Shown here: positions 8,815-17,494 of the stretch, piece after piece
How positions within the stretch are numbered: position 1 is the stretch's first letter
Layout of the letters: each line of letters begins with the position of its first letter
DNA from: Paraburkholderia sp. IMGN_8
Lineage (GTDB): Bacteria; Pseudomonadota; Gammaproteobacteria; Burkholderiales; Burkholderiaceae
Assembly (NCBI RefSeq): GCF_038050405.1
Contig: NZ_CP150901.1
Span: 868,001-932,000 of the forward strand
Reading direction: 5' to 3'
DNA: 64,000 nucleotides
Notes under the pieces: generated by a model
Seen by the model: the letters and a program-made list of their open reading frames with translations, nothing else
Told to the model about the DNA's origin: nothing
Database searches by the model: none
Position numbers and translations under genes: made by a program

Positions 8815-10110
8815 ATGAAAACAGCAACAGATGCCTATTCCGTCGTCGAGATTTCCCGGCGAGTGCAAACGGGGGTAGACGATTCACTCGATGCAGCGCG
8901 CCATGCGCTTTCGGTCATTGCACGGCGGGAACGAGAGTTGTGCGCATGGTCGCACCTCGGGTCCGCGGGCGACCTCATTGGAGCGTCCGCGCGGACCGCA
9001 TCCGGTCCGCTGGCGGGTGTTCCATTCGGCGTGAAGGACATCATCGACGTGGCCGGCATGCCGACCCGATGCGGTTCTGAGGCCTGCAACACCTCGCCGT
9101 CCCAATTCGATGCATCCTGCGTCGCCTTGCTACGGCGAGCCGGAGCGGTACCGGTCGGCAAGACGGTGACGGCCGAATTCGCTTATATGACGCCGGGACC
9201 CACGCGCAATCCGGCAAACCGCCAACATACGCCGGGAGGTTCATCGAGCGGCTCGGCCGCTGCCGTAGCCGCAGGCATGGTGCCTATGGCATTGGGCACG
9301 CAAACTGGCGGATCGATGATCCGGCCGGCGGCGTTTTGCGGTGTCGTCGGCTTCAAACCGAGTTTCGGGGCGCTCGGTCGCGACGGTATGAAAATAATGT
9401 GCGAGTCGCTGGATGTGATCGGCTGGTATTGCGCCGATGTGGCTGACGTGGCGCGGGTCGCGGAAGTCATGCTCCCCGATGCGCCACCTCCGTTGTACTC
9501 AACTGAGTATATGCGGACAGTAAAGATCGGGTTTTTGCCGGGCAATCCTGGCCATGTGCTCGAACACGCTGCACAGGCTGCTCTCGAAGATGCGAGGATT
9601 GCACTTCGCGGTCTGTCGACGATCGAACCGGTCCCTGAAATAACCGACCCTGCCAGATTTCTCGAAGCGCATTCGGTCATCATGCGTTACGAACTGTCGC
9701 GCAGCCTCTTACCGGTGGCATCGGAGCACGCAGCGCAACTAAGCCGGCCTTTGCGTGAGGCTATCGACAAAGGGCTGGCGATGCCGGCGCAAACTTATCG
9801 CGAGATGAAGGCGTGGCAACACGCGCAGCGTTTGTGCTGGAACGATTACTTCGGCGATGCGGATGTCGTCCTGACGTCGAGCGCTTTGGGTCCAGCTCCC
9901 AGAGGGCTTGAATCGACTGGAACCGCGGCCTTCAATAAAGCGTGGTCCCTGCTGGGCTGGCCGTGCATCCATTTGCCCACTGCGTTGAGCGAGGATGGCC
10001 TGCCGCTCGGTGTGCAACTGGTCGGGAAGCCGGAGACGGACAGGGAGTTAATTGGCTGGGCACTCGCTCTGCACAAGTTTGTCGATCGGCGAATCCGCGC
10101 CCAGCCGTAG
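8815..10110 (+). CDS. Amidase, amidase-signature family
   Basis: A 431-residue amidase-signature hydrolase. The Ser-cisSer-Lys triad region is visible: lysine in GVPFGVKDIIDVAG near residue 73, and the Gly/Ser-rich block GGSSSGSAAAVAAGMV with TQTGGSMIRPA near 140-165. It is the last gene of the LysR-linked group. In this setting it may hydrolyse an allophanate-, carbamate- or ureide-type amide. The start is uncertain: ATG 8815 gives the family-like N-terminus, while an in-frame GTG at 8788 has a better ribosome site (GAAGAAAG). The substrate is unknown. Confidence 0.86.
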   Translation: MKTATDAYSVVEISRRVQTGVDDSLDAARHALSVIARRERELCAWSHLGSAGDLIGASARTASGPLAGVPFGVKDIIDVAGMPTRCGSEACNTSPSQFDASCVALLRRAGAVPVGKTVTAEFAYMTPGPTRNPANRQHTPGGSSSGSAAAVAAGMVPMALGTQTGGSMIRPAAFCGVVGFKPSFGALGRDGMKIMCESLDVIGWYCADVADVARVAEVMLPDAPPPLYSTEYMRTVKIGFLPGNPGHVLEHAAQAALEDARIALRGLSTIEPVPEITDPARFLEAHSVIMRYELSRSLLPVASEHAAQLSRPLREAIDKGLAMPAQTYREMKAWQHAQRLCWNDYFGDADVVLTSSALGPAPRGLESTGTAAFNKAWSLLGWPCIHLPTALSEDGLPLGVQLVGKPETDRELIGWALALHKFVDRRIRAQP

Positions 10111-10383
10111 GCGTTCGTCCCGATCGCGGAAAGGGCGTACCTATGACGAACAACCGGGCTCATATCGTTAGCAAACATGCTTTCCATGTAAAGCGAAAAA
10201 CGGCGAGTCTGTGGTGCACTGAGGCCCTCTCGCCGCGAACGCATGGGGAACCAGTTCTCAACTTGCGGGATACATAACGCTGTCTCGCTGCGCTCTCTGA
10301 CTGAAATTGCTTGCTAAATCGGCTATGGTGGAGAAAGCGTAATCTTCCCGTCGATCCGGCGGCGCCTGATGCTGTTAATCCTG

Positions 10384-10819
10384 GCGAGCATCACGCTGAT
10401 CTTTGGCATCGCGCCAGGCCACACGCGAAACTGACGGCAGGCGTCTATGTGATCGGCGTTGCGGATGACGATCGCTGGAACGCATTTATTGCAAGTTCGG
10501 TCATTCAAGTTTAGTTTCGCCCATTACTTCTGGCGATCAGAATTGAACTCGCGCATCAGTCGTACAAGATCCTCCTCGACGGCCGGGTGTTCGCAATCAG
10601 TGTGCTGCGAACAAGAGGCTTGGCCGAGCACTTCGGGAAACAGTCGGTCGCACAGTTGACAAGCTCGCATCGGTGCCTTGGCGGGCGCACCGCCGTTGCC
10701 TCGGCGCGCTAGCTCATTTCGACTGTCTGCTCGTCAGCGACGTCGAGGCTGGGGATGATCGGCTGGTGATGGGGCGAGTGGTCGATGGGGCGGTGCTCAT
10801 CCCCGATGGCCAGGCGTAG
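10384..10819 (+). pseudogene. Flavin reductase-like protein, multiply frameshifted
   Basis: Three frames must be stitched to recover a flavin-reductase domain of the kind that supplies FMNH2 to two-component monooxygenases. Frame one gives KLTAGVYVIGVADDD and WNAFIASSVIQV (about 10424-10511), then a stop. A second gives LAHQSYKILLDGRVFAISVL and LAEHFGKQSV. A third gives VDKLASVPWRAH, ALAHFDCLLVSDVEAGD and RLVMGRVVDGAVL, ending at TAG 10817-10819. The order and spacing match an ordinary ~160-residue reductase, so at least two shifts have occurred (near 10512 and 10656). It cannot make a working enzyme. Confidence 0.72.
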
Positions 10820-11097
10820 ATCTCGGCGCAAACGGGCGACCTGGATAACAGCGCTGGTCTTATTCGCAGGAGTCTTGCCAACCGTCGTGAACGTTGACAA
10901 TTCCACACATGCTGGTGGAGGGCATGATCATCCGATCCGGTCCGGGCCATGAAGAGACGGTCGCTGACGCTGCTTGAATGACCCCTCTTTTCAAACGTGG
11001 CAGAAGTACAAGCGCATTTCCCGATGAATAGCCTCGTCAACGCCCCGGGACGCTGTGCGGCGCGCAACGCCGGATGGCGTCCCGGGCACATGCTCGC

Positions 11098-11337
11098 TCA
11101 ATTCCCACCGCCATGGAGCGAATTCAAGCGATCCAGCGTGCCGTCCTTCTGGGCACGCTGCAATTCCCGATAGACCGCCGCGCGAGTCTTGCCGAGGTGC
11201 GCACCGCTCGCGCTGCCGCCCACGGACGTGCCGCCCAATGCGTCCGACGCCATCGCGGCGCCGCTGCCGGTTTCGCCCAGCGAGTCCCGCCCATTCCAAC
11301 TGTTCAACCGTGATGCGATGGCGGGGATCGGAGGCAT
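11098..11337 (-). CDS. Small hypothetical protein, possibly a secreted Burkholderia-type fragment
   Basis: An open frame of 79 codons with GC-rich third positions. The C-terminal part (GKTRAAVYRELQRAQKDGTL) resembles the TRAxVxxEL segment of small exported Burkholderia proteins of the DUF4148 kind, but no signal peptide is present in this frame. It could be the tail of a decayed gene or a chance frame. The rest of the 10820-11466 gap shows nothing recognisable. Confidence 0.28.
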   Translation of the reverse strand: MPPIPAIASRLNSWNGRDSLGETGSGAAMASDALGGTSVGGSASGAHLGKTRAAVYRELQRAQKDGTLDRLNSLHGGGN

Positions 11338-11466
11338 TCTGCCGAGCCGGTACTGGTGCGGCTTGGTCCACCGTCAGCTCCCTTTCGAACCAGCATGCCG
11401 ATCAGCGCGTTGGACACGGACTTGCTCAGCGAAAAGCCCCGAACCGCCATCGATAACACGTGGCGC

Positions 11467-12777
11467 TCAGCGATTGACGATCTTCGCGGGCACCAGGAAA
11501 GTCAGCAGCGTACCCAGGAAGAGTGCACCGGCCATCGCGTACAGGCCAGGATTGGTGCTATGCGTCATGTCCTTCATGAAGCCAATCAGATAGGGGCTGG
11601 CAAATCCGGCGAGGTTACCCCACGAATTGATCAGCGCGATACCGGCTGCGGCGGTGGAACCCCCAAGGAACGCTGTGGGCAGACTCCAGAACATTGGCAG
11701 CGTGCTAAGCCCCCCCATGGCTGCAAGCGTGAGACCGATCATCGCGAGAACAGGCTGGTCGCCGAAAGCCGCCGACATGATAAGACCAACACCGCCCAGA
11801 ACTGCGGTGAAAGCCAGGTGCCAACGCCGCTCACGCTGCCGGTCGGCGCTACGCGAGACCAGCAGCATGGTAGCAGCGGCAGCGCCATACGGGATCGCTG
11901 TGAGCAGGCCAACGTGCAACGGATCCTTTACGCCAGTCGATGAGATCAGGGTAGGCAGCCAGAAACCGACCGTATAGAAGCCGCAGATCAGACAGAAATA
12001 GATTGCCGTGAGCAGCCAGACGCGGCCGTTCCTGAACACGTCGCCGAGTGAATGCTCAACCTTATGCGTGGAGTCTGCACGGATCTGCTCTTCGAGCAGC
12101 TCGCGTTCATCCGCCGTCAGCCACTTGGCTTTCGAGATGCCATCAGTCAACAGGAAAATCGCGCCGATGCCTGCCGCGATTGAGGGCAGGCCTTCAATGA
12201 AGAACAGCCATTGCCAGCCGGCGTGGTTCATCACGCCGCTAAAGGAATGGAGTACAAGGCCCGACAACGGACCGCCAATGAGACCAGAAAGCGGTACTGC
12301 TGCGGCGAATGCGGCGAACATCTTGCCGCGTCGATGTGACGGATACCAGTAAGACAGATAGAGGATCACGCCGGGATAGAAACCCGCCTCGGCTAGTCCA
12401 AGCAAAAAGCGCATGACGTAGAAAGCAGTCGGCGTGGTGACGAAGGCCATGCCAGAAGAGATGACGCCCCATGTGATCATGATACGGGCCATCCACAGTC
12501 GGGCCCCGACCCGATGCAGGATGATGTTGCTGGGAATCTCAACCAGGAAGTAGGCGATGAAGAAAATTCCGGCGCCGAGGCCATAGACGGTGTCGGAAAA
12601 GTGCAGGTCCGACGACATCTGGAGCTTTGCGAATCCCACGTTCACCCGGTCCAGATACGCAACCAGATAGCAGAACATCAGGAACGGCACGATTCGCCAG
12701 GTGACCTTGGCGTAGGTTCGTGTTTCGAATGACTGCGTGTCGACCTGCGTTAAGACCTCTACTGAATCGCTCTGCAC
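11467..12777 (-). CDS. MFS transporter, ACS family, D-erythronate module
   Basis: A 436-residue, 12-helix carrier with the ACS pattern WRIVPFLMFCYLVAYLDRVN and VEIPSNIILHRVGARLWMAR. A GTG start at 12777 is chosen because AAGGAG (12784-12789) sits 6 bases upstream; the upstream in-frame GTG at 12840 has no such site. It is divergent from the GntR gene and the erythronate genes, and the shared intergenic region carries GntR palindromes. The likely role is import of D-erythronate or a related four-carbon sugar acid. The family is firm; the ligand is inferred from context. Confidence 0.86.
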   Translation of the reverse strand: MQSDSVEVLTQVDTQSFETRTYAKVTWRIVPFLMFCYLVAYLDRVNVGFAKLQMSSDLHFSDTVYGLGAGIFFIAYFLVEIPSNIILHRVGARLWMARIMITWGVISSGMAFVTTPTAFYVMRFLLGLAEAGFYPGVILYLSYWYPSHRRGKMFAAFAAAVPLSGLIGGPLSGLVLHSFSGVMNHAGWQWLFFIEGLPSIAAGIGAIFLLTDGISKAKWLTADERELLEEQIRADSTHKVEHSLGDVFRNGRVWLLTAIYFCLICGFYTVGFWLPTLISSTGVKDPLHVGLLTAIPYGAAAATMLLVSRSADRQRERRWHLAFTAVLGGVGLIMSAAFGDQPVLAMIGLTLAAMGGLSTLPMFWSLPTAFLGGSTAAAGIALINSWGNLAGFASPYLIGFMKDMTHSTNPGLYAMAGALFLGTLLTFLVPAKIVNR

Positions 12778-12893
12778 TATCTGTCTCCTTGACGACCGGT
12801 CCCCGTCGGCCTTTCGCTGTTCCGATCCTGGACTTGCCACCCGAGTTCACTATGGCAGCAGGGCAACATGCGAGAGAGGCTGTGGCGGACATT

Positions 12894-12922
12894 TGTATGA
12901 TAACCATACATAGTACGTATGG
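12894..12922. promoter_or_regulatory. GntR/FadR-type operators, divergent MFS-gntR region
   Basis: TGTATG-ATAAC-CATACA (12894-12910) is a perfect 6+5+6 palindrome. It overlaps a second one, CCATAC-ATAGTAC-GTATGG (12904-12922). The first matches TGTAAGATCATCATACA, found in front of denD, at 14 of 17 positions. Its placement allows one GntR protein to repress both its own gene and the carrier. Confidence 0.72.
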
Positions 12923-12989
12923 CATTCCGATCATAGGTAGAAAGTGGTAACGTGTCAATCGGACCACCTTTCATTCCAATTGCACCCAT

Positions 12990-13811
12990 ATGGCCCATTC
13001 GACCCAATCGTCAACAACTTTCGACCCACCGAAAATCGCCAACGTCGGTACGCTTGCTGACCGGGTGACAGCTGTGCTGCTTGAGAAAATCAAGGGTGGC
13101 GAGTTTCCGGCAGGAACGCGGTTGCCGACGGAGCAGGTGATAGGCGAGCGCTTCGGTGTGAGCCGCACTGTCGTGCGTGAGGCTATCTCGCGTCTGAAGT
13201 CGGACGGACTCGTTGAAATCCGGCAGGGTAGCGGGACCGTGGTGCGTGAGCCCAATCGCACGACGGCCTTTCGCCTGGAAATAGACCCGAAGGATTCGAT
13301 CGATGCCGTGCTCCGGGTGAACGAGTTGCGGCGCGGAATCGAAGCAGAGGCGGCCGCGCTCGCGGCGCAACGTCGCACGCGCGTCCAACTGGCAGACATA
13401 AAACGTGCGCTCGCCGCAATCGACACAGCGACAAAGGAAAAGCGGGATGGTGTAGACGAGGATCTTGCTTTCCATATGGCGGTTTCGCGAGCCACTGGCA
13501 ATCCGCTGTATGCGTCACTGCTTGAGTTCATCAGCCAGTTCATTCACGCCGCGATCCGCGTGACCCGGACGAATGAGGCGCGTCGCGAGGACTTTTCAAC
13601 CCAGGTGCGCAGCGAGCACCGCGCGATCTGCGATGCGATAAGCGCACAAGACCAAGAAGCTGCCCGACGCGCAGCACTCACTCACATCGACAACGCCGGC
13701 AAGCGGATTCAGGAAGCCGACGCTACTTTCTGGGAAGCTGTTGGGACCGCTGCTGCTCAGCCTCTGATTAACGAAGATACGAAGGCTGCGAAGCGCGCTT
13801 CGAGAGATTAG
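12990..13811 (+). CDS. GntR-family regulator, FadR subfamily (FCD domain)
   Basis: A 273-residue regulator. Residues about 20-85 are a GntR winged helix (GEFPAGTRLPTEQVIGERFG, SRTVVREAISRLKSDGLVEI, RQGSGTVV). The rest is an all-helical FCD effector domain (ELRRGIEAEAAALAAQRR, DLAFHMAVSRATGNPLY, SEHRAICDAI), whose Asp/His residues usually hold a metal and a sugar-acid ligand. It is divergent from the ACS carrier and 120 bp upstream of denD. Matching palindromes lie in front of both units, so it probably represses the D-erythronate genes and is released by a pathway acid. Confidence 0.93.
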   Translation: MAHSTQSSTTFDPPKIANVGTLADRVTAVLLEKIKGGEFPAGTRLPTEQVIGERFGVSRTVVREAISRLKSDGLVEIRQGSGTVVREPNRTTAFRLEIDPKDSIDAVLRVNELRRGIEAEAAALAAQRRTRVQLADIKRALAAIDTATKEKRDGVDEDLAFHMAVSRATGNPLYASLLEFISQFIHAAIRVTRTNEARREDFSTQVRSEHRAICDAISAQDQEAARRAALTHIDNAGKRIQEADATFWEAVGTAAAQPLINEDTKAAKRASRD

Positions 13812-13866
13812 ACCTCAGTCACGACGCGTCCGGACTCCGGTCAATTTGCATCGCGCCCGACTCCAA

Positions 13867-13883
13867 TGTAAGATCATCATACA
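13867..13883. promoter_or_regulatory. GntR operator upstream of denD
   Basis: TGTAAGATCATCATACA lies 48 bp before the denD start. It shares the TGTA-N-GAT and CATACA parts with the palindrome at 12894-12910. A further half site, TTGTATGG, is at 13914-13921. Confidence 0.68.
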
Positions 13884-13930
13884 ACTTTTGCGGCGCCCAT
13901 TTTGCGCCGCGTATTGTATGGAGGCAAAAC

Positions 13931-14911
13931 ATGAAGATTCTGGTGACCGGGGCAGCAGGTTTCTTGGGCCGGCGTCTGATTCGCGCACTGCTTGCGCGCG
14001 GCGAGTTGACCGATGCCGCGGGGCAGCGGCGACGTATTGAGCAGATCGACGCGTTTGACGTTGTCCCGCTCGAAGGCATCGACGATTCGCGCGTTCACGT
14101 TCTCACCGGAGACATTTCCGACCCCGCGCACGTCGAAACGCTTGTTGACGCAGACACCAGCTCGATCTTTCATCTCGCCGCAGTTGTCTCCAGCCAGGCT
14201 GAGCAGGAGTTCGAACTCGGCATGCGAATCAACTTCGATGCCACCCGGGCACTTCTCGAGCGCGTGCGCGTTCTCGGCTCGCAGGCGCGTCTTGTGATGA
14301 CGAGTTCGGTTGCCGTGTTCGGTGGCGAACTGCCGGCGACGGTCGAAGACGCGCATGTCTGGGCGCCGCAAAGCTCATATGGCACGGAGAAGGCGCTTGC
14401 GGACCTGCTGCTTGCCGATTACAGCCGGCGTGGATACGTGGACGGCCGTAGCCTGCGAATGCCGACGGTTGTCGTGCGACCCGGTAAGCCGAATCGCGCG
14501 GCTTCCAGTTTCGCGAGTGGCATCATCCGGGAACCCATCAACGGGGTCGTCGCGGTGTGCCCGGTTGCGCCCGAAACGATCCTGTGGCTGATGTCCCCGG
14601 ATCGTGCCGTAGAGAACCTTGTACATGGTCATGAAATCGCGAAGGACAGACTGACTCGTGGCCGCGTGATCAACATGCCGGGTCTCTCGGTTTCCGTCGA
14701 ACAGATGTTGGCGTCGTTGCGTCGTATCGCGGGTGACGAAGTTGGGAATCGCGTGCGCGTCGAACGTGATCCTGCCATTGAGCATATCGTGAATTCCTGG
14801 CCGGGTAACTTCTCGGCGGACTACGCCCGCTCGCTGGGATTTGTCTATGACGTCGATTTCGACAGCGTCGTACATGCATTTATCAAGGACAACGCTGCGG
14901 TTTCCGCGTGA
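13931..14911 (+). CDS. denD: D-erythronate dehydrogenase (DenD), SDR family
   Basis: A 326-residue extended short-chain dehydrogenase. The N-terminal NAD site is VTGAAGFLGRRL, the catalytic pair is in SSYGTEKALAD near residue 150, and VVRPGKPNRAASSFASGIIR follows. DenD oxidises D-erythronate to 2-oxo-tetronate in the four-carbon acid-sugar pathway. Downstream otnK, otnC and otnI supply every later step, which makes this assignment strong. GGAGG lies 6 bases before the ATG. Its stop overlaps the GTG start of otnK by 4 bp, showing translational coupling. Confidence 0.9.
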   Translation: MKILVTGAAGFLGRRLIRALLARGELTDAAGQRRRIEQIDAFDVVPLEGIDDSRVHVLTGDISDPAHVETLVDADTSSIFHLAAVVSSQAEQEFELGMRINFDATRALLERVRVLGSQARLVMTSSVAVFGGELPATVEDAHVWAPQSSYGTEKALADLLLADYSRRGYVDGRSLRMPTVVVRPGKPNRAASSFASGIIREPINGVVAVCPVAPETILWLMSPDRAVENLVHGHEIAKDRLTRGRVINMPGLSVSVEQMLASLRRIAGDEVGNRVRVERDPAIEHIVNSWPGNFSADYARSLGFVYDVDFDSVVHAFIKDNAAVSA

Positions 14912-16233
14912 CCGTTCACTTCCAGAATGCCAAGATGACTTCGCCCTCAGTCCTGCTGGGTTGCATTGCCGATGATTTTACGGGTGCGACCGATCTCGCC
15001 AACATGCTGGTGCGCGGTGGAATGCGCACTGTTCAGACCATCGGCGTGCCTGACGCGCCATTAGACGCGGCGGCGCAAGCAGTTGTCGTTGCGTTGAAAT
15101 CGCGCACCGCCCCGCGCGCGCAGGCGATCGCCGAGTCGCTTGCGGCAATTGAGTGGCTGAAGACGCTTGGCTGCAGGCAGTTTTATTTCAAGTATTGCTC
15201 GACGTTCGACTCAACTGATGATGGCAACATTGGGCCGGTCGCGGACGCATTGATGCAGGCGCTGGGCACGGATTTCGCAATCGCTTGCCCCGCTTTCCCT
15301 GAAAACGGACGAACGGTATATCGAGGCCATCTCTTCGTCGGCGACGTCTTGCTGAACGAGTCAGGCATGCAAAATCATCCGCTCACACCGATGACCGATT
15401 CCAATCTCGTCCGCGGGCTGCAGCGTCAGACAGAATCGAAAGTTGGGCTGCTGCGTTATGACGCCGTTCAGCGAGGTGCAGAAGCGGTTGCGGTGGCACG
15501 AACGTCATTGCGCGGGGAGGGCGTTGGTCTTGCCATTGCGGACGCGATTTCGGACGAGGATTTGTACACGCTTGGTGCTGCGTGCGCGAATGACCTTCTT
15601 TTGACGGGTGGATCAGGTCTCGCGCTTGGCTTGCCGGGTAACTTCGCCCGGGCGGGCCTGCTGCCGCACGCGAAAGACACTGCAGAACTGCCGGTGATTG
15701 ACGGTTTTTCCGCAGTATTAGCCGGAAGCTGCTCGCGTGCGACGCAGGCACAGGTTGAGCACTGGCAAGGCGCTGGTCGACCGGCGTTCAGGATTGCTCC
15801 GCTCTCACTCGCAGCAGGCGAGGCTGTTGCCGAGCAGGCGATCGCATTTGCGAAGCAGCACATCGCCATGGAGCCGCTCCTCATTTATGCGACCAGCACC
15901 CCGGAAGAGGTCAAAGCTGTCCAGAAGAAGCTCGGCACTGAGGCGTCCGGTCAACTTGTTGAACAGGCGCTCGCGAGCATTGCACAAAGGCTGCACGACC
16001 TTGGCGTGCGGCGCTTCGTTGTAGCTGGCGGGGAGACGTCTGGGGCGGTCGTCAATGCACTCGGAGTCAAGGCGCTTCGGATTGGCGCGCAAATTGATCC
16101 GGGGGTGCCATGTACCGTGACAGTTGGCGGCACTCCGCTTGCTCTCGCGCTGAAATCCGGCAACTTCGGTACAGTTGATTTCTTCAGCAAGGCGTTGGCC
16201 ATGTTTGACAAACCCGCGGACTTAGCCCAATGA
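14908..16233 (+). CDS. otnK: 3-oxo-tetronate 4-kinase (OtnK)
   Basis: A 441-residue DUF1537/OtnK acid-sugar kinase. Two-domain features are seen: N-terminal LLGCIADDFTGATDLANMLV with FYFKYCSTFDSTDDGNIGP, and C-terminal VVAGGETSGAVVNALG and IDPGVPCTVTVGGTPLALAL, the nucleotide-binding part. OtnK phosphorylates 3-oxo-tetronate on C4 using ATP. The GTG start overlaps the denD stop (GTGA); an internal ATG at 14935 is possible but lacks a ribosome site. It overlaps otnC by 4 bp (ATGA). Confidence 0.92.
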   Translation: MTVHFQNAKMTSPSVLLGCIADDFTGATDLANMLVRGGMRTVQTIGVPDAPLDAAAQAVVVALKSRTAPRAQAIAESLAAIEWLKTLGCRQFYFKYCSTFDSTDDGNIGPVADALMQALGTDFAIACPAFPENGRTVYRGHLFVGDVLLNESGMQNHPLTPMTDSNLVRGLQRQTESKVGLLRYDAVQRGAEAVAVARTSLRGEGVGLAIADAISDEDLYTLGAACANDLLLTGGSGLALGLPGNFARAGLLPHAKDTAELPVIDGFSAVLAGSCSRATQAQVEHWQGAGRPAFRIAPLSLAAGEAVAEQAIAFAKQHIAMEPLLIYATSTPEEVKAVQKKLGTEASGQLVEQALASIAQRLHDLGVRRFVVAGGETSGAVVNALGVKALRIGAQIDPGVPCTVTVGGTPLALALKSGNFGTVDFFSKALAMFDKPADLAQ

Positions 16234-16892
16234 TCTCAACAGTAACATCGGCGGCAGCGGCTGAGAGCAAGGCTCGCGAGGAAATCGCGCGAATTGGTGC
16301 AGACCTGCATCAGCGTCGGTACACGGTTGGCTCGGCCGGAAATATCAGCGCCCGGCTGAATGACGGCTGGCTTATTACGCCCACGGATGCATGCATGGGA
16401 CACCTTGATCCCGCGGCGATCGCCAAGGTCGACCGCGAAGGACAATGGGTCAGCGGCGACAAGCCGTCCAAGACGCTCGCACTACACCGTAATGTCTATG
16501 ACTGTAATCCCGAGATGCACGGTGTGGTGCACACGCACTCGACCCATCTTGTCGCGTTGACGCTCGCCGGTGTTTGGCAGGCGGACGACGTTCTCCCGCC
16601 GATTACGCCGTACTACGTAATGAAGGTGGGACACATTCCGCTGATTCCGTATTGCCGTCCTGGCGACCCGATGGTCGCTGCACGCGTGCGTGAACTCGGT
16701 AATGACGTGCGTGGCGTATTGCTTGAGCGGCTCGGTCCCGTCGTATGGGGAGCGAGTGTGTCGCAGGCGGCGTGGGCACTGGAAGAGCTCGAGGAAACTG
16801 CCCGTCTTTGGCTGATGACAGAGCCGCGTCCGGTCGCGCTAACCGAACCGCAGATTGATGACTTGCGTACGACTTTCGGCGCGCGCTGGTAA
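16230..16892 (+). CDS. otnC: 3-oxo-tetronate 4-phosphate decarboxylase (OtnC)
   Basis: A 220-residue class II aldolase/adducin-family enzyme. GSAGNISARL near residue 34, the acid residue in PEMHGVVHTHSTH near 92-100 with paired metal-binding histidines, and a later PIIPYC-like IPLIPYCRPGD match the family. It decarboxylates 3-oxo-tetronate 4-phosphate to dihydroxyacetone phosphate. The start overlaps the otnK stop. It is the last gene of the tight operon before the broken isomerase copy. Confidence 0.91.
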   Translation: MISTVTSAAAAESKAREEIARIGADLHQRRYTVGSAGNISARLNDGWLITPTDACMGHLDPAAIAKVDREGQWVSGDKPSKTLALHRNVYDCNPEMHGVVHTHSTHLVALTLAGVWQADDVLPPITPYYVMKVGHIPLIPYCRPGDPMVAARVRELGNDVRGVLLERLGPVVWGASVSQAAWALEELEETARLWLMTEPRPVALTEPQIDDLRTTFGARW

Positions 16893-16990
16893 CACCGAAG
16901 CGTCGCAGAAAAGTATGCACAGCTGTTTGAAACAGGGCTGTCGGCCCGTCTGTGCGCATATACCATGCATCTATTGACACGAATACGACC

Positions 16991-17330
16991 ATGCCACGTT
17001 TTGCCGCTAACCTGACTCATGACGTACCGGGAACATGAGTTCCTTGACCGTTTCGGCTGCCGCAGCAGCGGGCGACTTTAAGGACGTCGAGTATCTGTTC
17101 CCGTATGACCATTTGGTAGGTGAACTCGCCGCGCGGCGGAAACAGCATGGCCTTGAACAGGTGCTCTTCAACGTACCGCCTGGCGATTGGGCCAGGGCGA
17201 GCGCGGGATAGCCTCTTTGCCCGGTCGGGAGGATGAGTTCCGACGCGGCTTCGAGACCGCTCTGCGCTACGCAGACGCGCTTGATAACCGGAAAATCCAC
17301 GTGATGCTTAACCCGGAACGCGACTCCGTC
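16991..17330 (+). pseudogene. Broken copy of otnI/hydroxypyruvate isomerase
   Basis: The N-terminus MPRFAANLT begins at 16991, then the frame shifts. A second frame gives GDFKDVEYLFPYDHLVGELA and LEQVLFNVPPGDWAR. A third gives GERGIASLPGREDEFRRGFE and LRYADALDNRKIHVM, after which homology stops near 17310. This is the first half of an OtnI/Hyi TIM barrel with at least two shifts and loss of the second half. It sits where otnI is expected in the operon; an intact, different otnI follows 165 bp later. Confidence 0.8.
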
Positions 17331-17447
17331 GTCGCCATGTACACAATGCGCTCGGATGCGAAATTTCGAGAGGTACGCGATGATTCGTATCAGCCGTTTA
17401 AGCAGCGGTGAGTTTAGTCATAGCATTTGAGTTGCAAACTAACTTGC

Positions 17448-17464
17448 GAGGTGTGAGACACCTC
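17448..17464. promoter_or_regulatory. Perfect inverted repeat before intact otnI
   Basis: GAGGTGT-GAG-ACACCTC is a perfect 7+3+7 palindrome 31 bp upstream of the otnI start. It has no T tract, so it is more likely an operator or mRNA hairpin than a terminator. Confidence 0.4.
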
Positions 17465-17494
17465 ACAAATGACCTGATAGCCAGCGAGATCAAA

